NCBI GenBank assembly: GCA_037447655.1
Contig: JBBHKE010001377.1
Span: 1-64,000 of the forward strand
From: Zygnema cylindricum
Taxonomy: Eukaryota > Streptophyta > Zygnematophyceae > Zygnematales > Zygnemataceae
Reading direction: 5' to 3'
DNA length: 64,000 nucleotides
Position numbers and translations under genes: made by a program. Shown one piece after another: positions 46,201 to 58,200 of this stretch. Position 1 is the first letter of the stretch, and every line of letters starts with the position of its first letter. The notes below the pieces were generated by a model, which saw nothing but the letters and a program-made list of their open reading frames with translations, was not told where the DNA came from and searched no databases.

Positions 46201-49200
46201 GATGCAATATCCTAAGATCTCATCATTTTAAAATGCATTCCCTCTATCACTCCCATTTTTCTCATTTCTTTTAATCTCTCTGCATGCCAGATTATCATAT
46301 CATTCACACTGGAATAAAAAAGTCTTTTCTTTCCATTACTGAAAACCAACCTGAACATTCTCACATTCCCTAACTCCCTTTCACAACTGTAAAATAAATG
46401 CTACCCTCAAAGCTAGCTGTGAAGACACCCATTTTAGTGTTTTTTCAAAACCTTTATCATCTAGCACAAAGGTAGATATGAGATTCTTGTTAAGGTGAGG
46501 GTTACCATGTACACTCGCCCCTCTACCTAAACTTTCAGATCAACAGATCTTACTGAAGTTGTAGTTACAACTCTACCATTTCCATATTTTATCTCAACTG
46601 AAGGAATCTTCATAAGATTCAGAAACAACCTCTTCTCTCTACATATGTGCATAGATGCACTTAAATTAATGATCCATCCTTCCTTAAATTCTCTCATACC
46701 TACGAAAGCACACTTTTGCCTTCTTGGAATTTTTGGTTTAGTCTCTTTCTTCTCTAACTATTCGTTCAGAAGAAGATCGTCGATCTTCTCATATAAATAC
46801 TCCATATCGTCCTCTTCCACTTGTGTCGCCACAAATATCTTTTGTTTCCACCTGAATTCAGTTTTTTTTTATCCCTCCTTGTCTCTCAGATCGGCCAGCT
46901 GGTTGCAATCAACCATGTAGTGTCCAAGCTTGTAGTGTCCAAGCTTCTTACAGAAATGACAAAATCCTTTTGAAAGACCCTTTTTCAATCTTTTTTCATA
47001 ACTTCCAAGATCTCCTCCTCAAAAGGTCTTCGAGGGTTTCTTCGAGTCCCGATTACTTGAATCTGTTTTGGTAGCCAAAGCCTATGTACTCATCCCTCCC
47101 TTGCGAATCACCATGGTATTTTCTCGAATAAGAATCATTCAAAGCCTATGTACTCATCCCTCCCTTGCGAATCACCATGGTATTTTCTCGAATAAGAATC
47201 AGTGATCTGGCAGCTCTTGTACTCGGTTCGCTATGTTTTCGTACTCATCTGGTAATTTCATGATTAAAGTGTTCACTTTTTTCTTTCCTGTCACAGTCAT
47301 CCAACACTTTTAAGTTCCATGAAAAGACCGCCTAAATCATTGCAGAAATCCAACATTTTTCCCCCTTTGTAAGAGTATGAATTGATCATTTGATCGGCTA
47401 ATTGTTGCTGTTGAATTGTACTACTCTTGTATTCATTAACAAGGGCTTCCCAATTGTCTGTTGCCCTGACTACCATACGATGAGGGGTAGCTACTCCTTG
47501 AGTGAGATGCTAAGGGTGAGATGTTTGGCTACTTCATTGTTGAAGTCCCAAATTTTGACGTCATTTGCCACTGTTTTGATTGCCCTTGTAGCTGACCCTA
47601 ACACAATGGCTGGAGCAATCGGAGTAAGAGTCTCCTTTCCCTTCTCCTTTCCTTTGTCAATGATAGTGCCTTCTTTGTCACTCTCCTCTGTCTCTTCTGT
47701 TTGTTCAGATCCCCCAAAAAATATGACTCAACCAAAACTTGGTGGACCTCCAAGGGTTGTTGATGGCCTCCTCACCCCTCCACTCACTATCCCCCATGAG
47801 TGCTTCTCATGAAGCGCATCCTTGATCATGGTTTCCCAATAAATAAACCATGTTCTGTTAAATACATGTACCCTAGAGGGTGGCCCCATATCCTGTAATT
47901 TTGTGGCAGCCATTGGCACACAGAATTAGCAGTCTATTGGAAGCCTTGTAGGATAATATATTATTTCCCACTTTGTTCAATAATAGAAGTCAATCTAAAC
48001 ATAGCAGTCTATCGGAAGCCTTGTAGGATAAAATATGCTTTCCCACTTTGTTCAATAATAGAAGTCAATCTGAACCCCAACATATATGAATTACCTCACC
48101 CTTGTGAGTGCTTGTGAGTGCTCAAATTTTCCTAAGTCCTAAAACCCCTCTCTAAACCCTTAATTACTGATATACCTAGCCAATCAGAAGACTGTGTCGT
48201 ACAGTAAAGTATACAAGCCGTGGTACTTTCTTTGCGGTCAATGTACGACGTGGCTGAAGGGTGGACGCCTGTCCTCCCCTCAATCATTCTAAAGTACTGC
48301 GGAAATTCCGCAAATGAATGGGAGTGTGCCACGTGTCATCCAGGTGATGTTTTGATTTCAAACCACCAAAGTGGTCGTTCCGCGATGTCGGCTTGCATGC
48401 GAGGTGTCCGATCTAGACCGACCTTCAATGTCAACTGTCCAAAACAAATGTCCGATACATTTGTTTGGTGAGAAGTATCATACAACTGAGTTTATTTTAC
48501 ACTAACGCCGTATAACCAATTAAATGGTCTATTGTACAATTTCATCCTTAAATAGTTATCGAACCCAATATACTCTAACGATCTTCTATGACTAACCGGC
48601 GTATAACCAATTAAATGGTCTATTGTACAATTTCATCCTTAAATAGTTATCGAACCCACTATACTCTAAGGATCTTCTATGACTAACCCGTTAGAGATGA
48701 CGGCTACGCTTAGCTCAGCTGGTCAAAGCTTTGAGTCCTATCGGACTCACCATTTTGGTTAAAAGTGACCTCCCCCTATATCTTCCTACCTTCTCCTCCC
48801 CTCAACCATGGCTACATATTGTACAATTCTTTCCTTGAATAGTTATCGAACCGTATATACTCTAACGATCTTCTATGACTAACCGGTTAGCAAAGGTTCG
48901 AGTGCTACCAGACTCAATTTTTTGGTTTAGAGTGACCTCCCCCTATATCTTCCTACCTTCTCCTCCCCTAAGCCATGGCTCCATCTCTCTCTCCAACCTT
49001 CAGTGACTACAACAAGTGTGGGGACTTGAGAGAACAAGTGTGGGGACTTGAGAGAGATGTTAGGAGTCAATGAACTAACTTAGCTGACCCATTTTATTTT
49101 ACTTTACATGACCTAGAAAATACCTCAGAAATCATTAATTTCTACACATTATGTACAATCCTGTATATATCAGTACCAGTGACTTACATTTTACCATTGT

Positions 49201-52200
49201 TGTTTAAAACGCATTTTACGCACGATTCAATCGCGGGAATCATACGTAACGAACGCATTGAACGATTTGAAAAAAATATTGAAATCGTTTATGAATTTTC
49301 ATCCGTACTATTTCGTACAAGTAAAAAAAAATGAATTTTACATATACCGCAGTTTGCAAGTTTTCTGTTAAGTGAGCGTTAAACAATTTTAAGTATTTGA
49401 ATATGTATCACACTCCATGAGTTTATCAAAATTCCCTCATTGATTGGTAACGGACAATTGCAAATTAGGCTACTGTGTAATGGCATAGTGCCAGGTTCAA
49501 ATCTCGGCCAACGCAAAATTTTGTCAAAGTCTGTCTGTTTGATACTATTCGACACGCAGACATGGCCGCCTACTATCTCACACGTAGCCATGGCCGCCTT
49601 CTCTCTTCATCTCTCAGACATCATACAACTGTAAAAAAATAAAGTACAAACCATGTACAAATGACATTTTTTACATTCTGCATTGCACGACATAAAAAAA
49701 TAAAAGAACAAAAAAAGGTACAATCACATTAATCAAAAGAAAGAATACATCTCTTTCATTTATCTCTACTCTAAATCTACTTCCCTACATTGAAGTCCAT
49801 GATGTCTTCATCCGAATTCTTTTTCCCTTGCCTCCCTTCTCTTTTTTTCCCATGCTATTATGTCTCTTCATAGCTAACATCCTTAGCCACATTAATTCAA
49901 AAAAAAATACATATACCTCTCTCATTTATCTTTACTCTAAATCCTCTTCCCCTACATCAAAGTCCATGATGTCTTCATCTGAATCCTTTTCCCCTACCTC
50001 CCTTTTCTCTTCTTCCTATGCCATCATGTTCTCTTCATGGATAACATCCTTAGTCTTCTTTAACAGTCTGAGATTAGTGAAGACGATAAGCCTCTTTAGC
50101 CGTTACTCTATTTTTCTTCTTAGAGTCAATATGGTCATATGTTGACCGATTTCGCTCACAAGAGTTGGCAATTGAGCATTGTGCAAGTATTTTATTGCAT
50201 TGTGCAAGTACTTTTACTGCTACCTTCTGCAACATAGGGAGAAGATAGGGGTGGCAGACCCAAACTGTTGCCACCATTTGCCACAATTTCTACGTTGGCA
50301 TCTTCACAAGATTTTGTTACTTCCCTACCAAAAACTCCCTCAAAACCTCTTTATTTTGACAACTGAACGGGGGTATCTTCTTGCTCCTCCACATTTGGAA
50401 GCATCCTCTCTTTTATTGTCTGAAAACCTTCCATAACTGTTGAGTTTGCATGTTGCCCATATGCATTACTTTGGTACTCCATATCGAGTACAAGCCGACC
50501 GCATAAATTGGGCTATGTGCCATTTTCCACCTCGCCATCCAAGATGTCTTCAACGCTTCCAAAATCTGCATGCCCTCATGAATATTATCTCCTCCAACGC
50601 AAGCTAAATTTTCCAAAAACTGTCCAATCGCGTAAAAACCGTGGTAAACCTTCCCCACATTCGGGCCACCTCTGTCGCAGTCCCTCATCAACTGCACCAC
50701 AGGGGCACTAGGTTCTAAAATTTGACACGGCCCATGTCACTCCAACCCAAAACTCCGTGCTCAAAATGTGGCACCTAATTTTAAACCCTTTTGTCTTGTA
50801 CATAGGCTTGCCCACCCATTCCTTGAATTTGTCATCAAACATCAAGCGCTCCAAACTCTCTTTCACATCCAATAACCTCTGGAGCATAATAAAATTTGTA
50901 GCAAACCTAGTCTCTCCAGGTTTCATAAGCCGAAGTTTTTAAAATTTATTGAACATGGCTACATTTATGTTATGATTAGTGATGATTTTCAGAACTTCTT
51001 TTGCCTCCCGCACAAGTTTGGAGATAAATGCCAACCTACTTCAGTCTTCTATCATCAAGTCCAGTATATGTGCAGCGCATGGCTTCCACATGATAGAAGG
51101 GTGCTTTGCCACGAGCAGCATGGCTTCCACATGATAAAAGGGTGCTTTGCCACAAGCAACGAGGCTGCAGCCTTGTTCAGTGGGGCAGAATCGCTAACAA
51201 TCTGCACCACATTCTCCACCCCTTCCGCAAGTACTCCCTTTTCCAACACCTTACTAATGTAGCCGGCGACCTTAATTTGCCCACTCGTGTCTTCTACTGT
51301 CAAGAACATGTAACCTTTCGGGGTAACAGCTGGAATATTTAGAAGAGGTCTATTGTCAAATGCTTCGTCAACTGCTGTCCTCCCGTCTGATGTGATCGTG
51401 GCACCGGTGACATGAATACTTTCCACATAACTTGCCAAGTTTTTCTTCACGTTCACCTTGGTCAGTAATAGGAGACGATTTCTCATTGCACTACGGATTG
51501 GTAACTTGTAAGATCCACCTATATCACTGGTCTTCTTCACCTCTGCCTTGAAAAATGGGTCCTTTAAAAGTTTGAATGACATTCCATTGGCAAAAAAAGC
51601 CGTGGCCTATGCTAAATCTACCTCTTTCTTATTATGCTTGTTAAATGCATTTTTTATTATAGTCTGCACACCTCTTACTTTGGTACTCAGAATCGGTGGA
51701 AAACTGTTGGTGAGTTCATCCAAGTCGGACATTACACGTTTTTGAGAGGAATTTGAAGATTTTTGGTTTTCTGAAGTACTAAATTCCTCCTTCATCTCGG
51801 CTGGACACATTGTGCAAGCCCTAATCCCTCCACTCTTGACATTTCCATAGAGATGATTTCTGATCTTGGTTGCTTGGGCGTTATATTCGAAGTTGCAATA
51901 AATACAAACGCATAATTGGTTGGCCACAAGAATCCCACCATTTGCAGCCTTCACGTGCTCCCACCCCTCTCCTCGATTTCTGTGCATTGTTGTTTCTGTT
52001 GAAGTCTAGAAGAGAGGAAAGTAAAAAGCTTGGGAGGGAGGAGGGTAAGATAGAGGGAGGCGGCTTCCTTGCGGTTTCGTTTTGGACATTCCATGGCGGC
52101 TTCTTTCAAAAAAACCGAAGGAGTTGTTCGTACAGTTTTCAAACTTACCGTGCGCAAATAGTGTGACATTTCAACGTCTCTTTTCGAGAATGTCCGTACA

Positions 52201-55200
52201 TTTTCGATAAAATTACGTACATGTTTCTGTTCTGTTCAGTTTGCTGGACAGAAAGTACTTATAACTGCGATGTTTGTTTTCGTCAAATTCTGTAAATTTT
52301 CGTAAAAATTGTACAGTTTACGGGAAATACTGTACTTTTTTTGTAAATTGTCCGTTCAGTTTACCGTGGTGAAGTGTACATCGCGTTTGCTATTTTTTTG
52401 ACAGTCTCAAATTATACGTAGAAATCGGAAAATATGAAAAAATTACACGATTTGAACAACGACGCATTTTACTTACTTTTCGGATATGTAAGCTACACAT
52501 TCCGTATAGTTTCATACATTTCCGTATGTTTTATGTACGTTTTAGGATTTCTTAAGGGTTTTTAGGGTTAAGGGGGAAATTTCCGTACATTTTTGTATGA
52601 CGTACAGCGAAAACTAAACCAAATTTACGAAAAGTATGAAACTACACCGTCAATCGCTTTTAGAGTATATAAGCCAATTCGGTTCCCTTTTTTCAAAAAA
52701 AAAACCCGAAATACAATCCATAATTCTATTTTTTCCATTATTCTAATTACGTTTTTTTTTCAATTAGCGTTAATAATGGAAGTACACTGCGATGGAAATA
52801 GTGTGGCGTACGAACAAGATATTTCCGTACGAAATGGTACTTTTGAATTACAAAGGCATAAAAAGACACTTAACGTTATTGCGCACACATGTGAATTTGC
52901 ACTGGAAGAAAGAGACTCAAACTCGTCAACAAAAATCACGTTCTCATATGTTCGTCCGTCTACCGTGTGAACAGCGCGACGGCGTACGAATTGTCAGATT
53001 TTGTACGAATACACATATTACTGTAGACCTCGAAAGGGCGGGTATTTATTATTCAGGACAACCCAAATTACAGTTAGGGATTAATTAGTATATATATTTT
53101 TTTCAAAATAAAAATTCCCGATTAGTGTTTATAACACTAATGTTTTTTTTACGCTATTGTTCCTTTACTCTAATAGCGATTGACGGTGTAACGAATACTA
53201 CGCAAAAATTGGAAAAAAAAATAAATTCGCACGAAGTGAACGACTACGATTGGAACGCTCTACATAATTCGGAGAATCTTCACTGCATAGTTCGGAGAAT
53301 CTTCACTACAATACATAGTACCACTTCAAAGTACAAGACACATGGGCACACCCGTTAAACAACAACTTTAGGTTCAAACTTCGCTTTCCGGACGAAGCAA
53401 ACCCTAAACCTACAGCAACTCCACAGCAAACCCTAAACCTACAACAAACCCTAATCTGCAACAAACCGTAAATCTGGAGCAAACCCTAAATCTGCAGCAA
53501 ACCCTAAATCTGCAGCAAACCCTAAATCTGCAGCAAACCTTAGATCTAAATCTTAGGGCAGCAAATTCTTAGAACCCTTGAAGTCGACAATTGCCACGTT
53601 TTCTTTAGGTTTTCGGGCAACGCACGTTCGCACGTGTCATGCCCTGTTTGGCTTGCTTATGTATGGTGGTAGCAGTGGTAGAATGCATTCTAGTTGAATC
53701 TGGTTTGAATGTAGCCTTTAGAGCAGGAGTGAAGAAAGTATATGTATTTTTATTTATTTTTAATATTATGGGAGAAAATCTTTTTCGAATCCTTTCTTCT
53801 TCAATTAGATAAAAATGTATGTGTTATTGTAATGCTTCCACTAAGAGTGATTGTATCTTTATGCTTTGTGGTGTTCTATCGATCCTTGCATTTTTTTCAC
53901 CTACTTTCCTACAAACGACCAGATTGCTAACTTCCTCCCAAAGGCCCCACCTGCCCCACTTCGAGCAACATCAAGCTTCCTCAAGCTCTCATATACCCCT
54001 AAAAAACCCAAAAAAACCCTGAAACCCCTAAGAAACCCTAAAAACCCTAAAACTCCCAAAAAAACCCTAAAAACCTCTAAAAAACACCCTAACCGCCTAT
54101 GTTCAAGACCCGGACATAGATTGAGGGGGCATGTTGAACTGAGCTATATGCACTCTAGTTATGTGTTTTGTACATAAGTTTCATTCTTTACTTTTTTATA
54201 AAATCCTCTTGGCATTTTTTTTGCTTAAAATATGTCACTGATACCTTTTTGTTTTGTTCCCTTATGTAGCGCTTTTTTCCTTTGGACCAGTAGAAACGCA
54301 TTAGCTTACACCTCCTACGCGCTCTTTAGTCCCCGATCTAAATTTGGTAGTATTTACATTTTCTTTTTACTGTAGTTGAAGACTAGTTGAAGACTGTAAC
54401 AGACTGCGGCAGGTGTGGAAAGAAGTAGATAGAAGACCAGGAAAGAATAAATCTTAATTGATAAAAATAATTGTTATCTTTACAAGTGAGTAAAGACTTT
54501 AAACAACAATAGAAAATATCACAAGTGTGAATTATTCGTATTAGACGAGCTTTTGTGATTATGAAAAGACACTTGGCTCTTCGACTGAAATGGTAAAGAC
54601 ATAAGATCAATACTTGTCGACGGTAAATCTGCATTTTAGAATCCAATCGTTAACAAGAGGCAGACCTACTTTCTAAAATGTAATTGCTAAAATGAAGACA
54701 AAAAAAAATAACGCAGACTGGAAGGAAAGAATGCTAGATTGTGTTATTCAGAGAAAAGGAATGCAATTATTTGAGAGGAAGTAATGCAGACTGAAATGAC
54801 AAAATACCAGTTTGCGTTATTAGAGAAGAGTTTTGAAAGATTCTAAGACTATGGGATGAGCTTGTTGCTAATTCCAACACATTTCATGGCATCTTTTTGG
54901 GTGGAATGCTTATGGACTGTTCAATAAATTCACCTTTCATTCGTCAGCTCTCATTTCTACAATTAAAATGTTAATATAATTGTGCAACACTATAAAATGT
55001 AACGGTTCGGTTAATTTGTTGACAAATAGGCAAATGGCCTGTAACACCCTTGTTATTGCTAGTGAATTTTTCAGTCTTAGGGAATTCATTCAAACAATAT
55101 AAATAAAAATTCCCCATACCTTATCAGTCTTATCAAAATACAGCTTTAATCCTTACACCATGTAGTAAAATAACTTCAACAATTTTTTCTCAGATCTCTG

Positions 55201-58200
55201 TACCACAATTTGTTAGATAATGACTGAAGCATGTAAATTTTTCACTTAACATTTACAAGCGAGCACCATGTATGGCATATATTTAAATGTTTACAAAAAA
55301 AAAAAATCTTGGAGCTTTAAGAAAATGAGAGGAAAAGACAGAGTTGCAAGGAAGGAAACAGATAAACCCCTTCCTATTTGCTGAAGAGTAATTTGTATGG
55401 CATTCCCTTGGGTACAGACTTCATGGGCTGATCCCATATGCGGCAACAGTATCTGTGAAAGTCCCGCAGAGCGAGCTCAGTTTGGCCGATTCGGGTGTGA
55501 GGTGGATTGTGACACTTATAACTACACGACGGCGGTGACTCTTAGTATCTCTAATTTCTTTCGAACAGAAGCTGAGAAGGCAGCTAGCAGCTGGAACTTG
55601 TGTATGACGTCGCCGCTGGGATTGTGCTGGTAAGTGTTAACAAATTGTTTAACTTTATCTTCTGGGCCCTCTAGTAGTTTTAGAAATTTTCCCAACTTAA
55701 ATTGTCTGAGGAGTGTTAAGGGCTGTCAAAGCGAAGCATAATGATGAAAAATGAATGGCTATATCACTGATACGTGGTAACATTAATTTACAAGCTGATA
55801 ATTCCAATTAGATCTTATGACATTCTTTAAATACTCAATGAATTTTCATGTTGTTCGTCATAAGAACTTTCGAATATCACCACGCTAACCAGGAGAGTAA
55901 TAAAGCTGATCGCCAATATCTGTGAGAGCGTCTTCTTTTATCTGTTGTCCTTGTCTGAACTTTCAAAAAGTTTGCACAAGGTATGAATTTTTGGTGGTCA
56001 ATTGAAAAACCGGAAATTTTGTCAAAATTTCGGAATTCAGCATACAGATCTAATGTTGAAACAGAAGATGATACCATTACTGCAAAACACTAAGTTTACA
56101 AGCGAAAAAATGTGTAAATGGTGTAAAATTGAACATATCAGATCACAGGGTGGGCTTTTTGTTTCCTGTTCAATGTCCACCAGTTAGCTCGTTTTGGACT
56201 GAAGCCGAGTTGTGATTAAAGCATTCTGTCAAAACTGTATCTATGAACTTGTTAGGTGTAAACCTCGATATCCCAAATCCTGAAAGATAGGAATAAAGTA
56301 AAATGGTGAATGTGTTGGTTCTTGATGTTTGTGGTTTGCTATTGCAGGTTTGAAATTAATCAAGGATTTTCATCCCTACAACGATACGACTTTAAGGTTC
56401 CATTTGTCCTCCCGGATGGAAATTGGTATTTGCTTCTCAATGCTCCATATGGTGGCGTATCAGGAAATATGTACTACAGCGATAGTCATTCAGACATACA
56501 ACGGTTTGGAGGATGCAAGGAAAATCAGACTGAAGTTGACAGCTGTAGAGAGGTATGTTGAAGATGATACCCTAACCAGGAACCCTGTAAGAAAAGCTTG
56601 TTTCCGACTCAAGTACGTTGCACTACTGGTAAGAAAATTAAAGAGTGAAAAAAAAGGAAGGGCATGTATTTTAAAAGACAGGTTTTTGTACTCGATCAGG
56701 CCCTTCTTGCTTCAAAACTTTTGCTGGTGCTGAGAGCTCGCTTGATAGAGTGCTTTTTACCACCCGTCAATAATATAACACTTTTTTTGTTATCATTGTT
56801 TAAAGGACTGTTCACGGTTGGCGAATTGTGTTACGACAAATTGTGTTAACGAAAATTCAACAGCTTGGAACATAAGTCATGGAGTTGTATCTGTTTTTGT
56901 TGACTGCATAAGTCTTTGTTCAAGCGATCCAGACAACCTTGCAAGAAAGATGACTTGTGCTGATGCCGTAAGTCAACCTTTCTTTTTCTTCTAATCTGGG
57001 ATGGTTACATCATAGATTTTAGATCCGTTGGCTTGCAAGATGCAAAAGGTGATGTTTAGAACTAAGTGGTTGTGAATATGACGAGAAACCGCGAGCTGAA
57101 AAACTGGCCATAATGTAAAAACAGGAACTTGTCGTTTCAAAGAAATGCTACAGGCCCAAGGATTTTTACATGGGACATGCTGTTGATAACCGCATGTTGC
57201 TGACTTTGTTGCAATACGGTATGTTGCAGGTGAACAAAATTATCAACTTGATTGGCTTAGGCTTGAATTGTAGCGGTAAGTTCTCCTTAAACATCTATAT
57301 CTTGGCGTTGACCAGAATATGTAAATGTAGGACATGTTGTGGGCTTCTATGTGCGATATAAGGATACAAATTCAAATCTTGTTATGAAATTTTTTATGGC
57401 GCTCATAGATTTATTTCCCCTTGTAGTAATGGTGAATTTTATTCCATCAAATTTAGTTAATATCATCTTGGATGTATAGTAGAGTAGTGTAGAAATGATG
57501 TTTAGAGACAAATTAGCTCTTCAGTAACTCAACGGATTCTTTGTACAAAAAAAATTAAGAAAATAACGGGAAACTACTTTTCCGAAGTAATAACTTAATG
57601 AAATCTTACAACATTTTTTTTCATTTTAATGAAAGAGTTTAGAAAATGTGGCAAAAAATGCTTCAAATTTGGTGATTATTTGTCACGCTATTGTTTTGAA
57701 TTTATTGATTTGTTTTATTGTATTTATATATAAAAGTGTTGACATGTCGGAAAACCAAATTCAGAAATTTAGGATAAGAACGACCAATAACTTTTTTTTT
57801 ATGTTTGAGAGGGAGTTACCTTTTTTATGTGCTCATTTTTTAGTGAATTGTGCTCCCATAGAGGGCAAGTCCTTGACTAATCTCGAAAACATATCGTTAT
57901 TGTATCGTTTTAAGTCAACTTCCTTATAGCTATTTAAACCCATGGCGATTTTGTGATAACGGCATTCACTTCCTATTTCTTCTCATATAGAAAAAAATAT
58001 GTTATAACTCCCAGACTGTTTAAGGATAACGAACAATCATAATAAGATCAGCGATGGTAGCTATGCTGAAAAATGGTTAGAAAAAGGGTCAGACATATTT
58101 TAAATCTGGTGTAATTCACGAGTTGCCTCCTGTTTGCAATGTCAGTGCCCCAGAAAAAATATTCCTCATCCAAATCAGAGTGTCTAGTCTTGCCAAACAA

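Larger units (their letters stand above)
37548..49146 (-). mobile_element. Old Copia retrotransposon, minus orientation, interrupted
   Basis: LTRs at 37548-38567 and 47894-49146 start TGTAATT and end TTCTACA, with the 5-bp duplication CATTA outside (37543-37547 and 49147-49151). On the minus strand the order is Gag (47.9-46.9 kb), integrase (about 46.6-45.6 and 41.1-40.9 kb), reverse transcriptase (about 40.6-39.3 kb) and RNase H (about 38.8-38.6 kb), the Copia order. Stops, frameshifts and many short tandem duplications make it defective. A younger LTR element interrupts the integrase part. Confidence 0.9.

Noticed and set aside
57231-57276. Small exon-like segment with TTGCAG acceptor and GTAAGT donor
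   Set aside because: Splice signals are good, but its length breaks the phase between 56967 and 58268, and skipping it gives a consistent frame.
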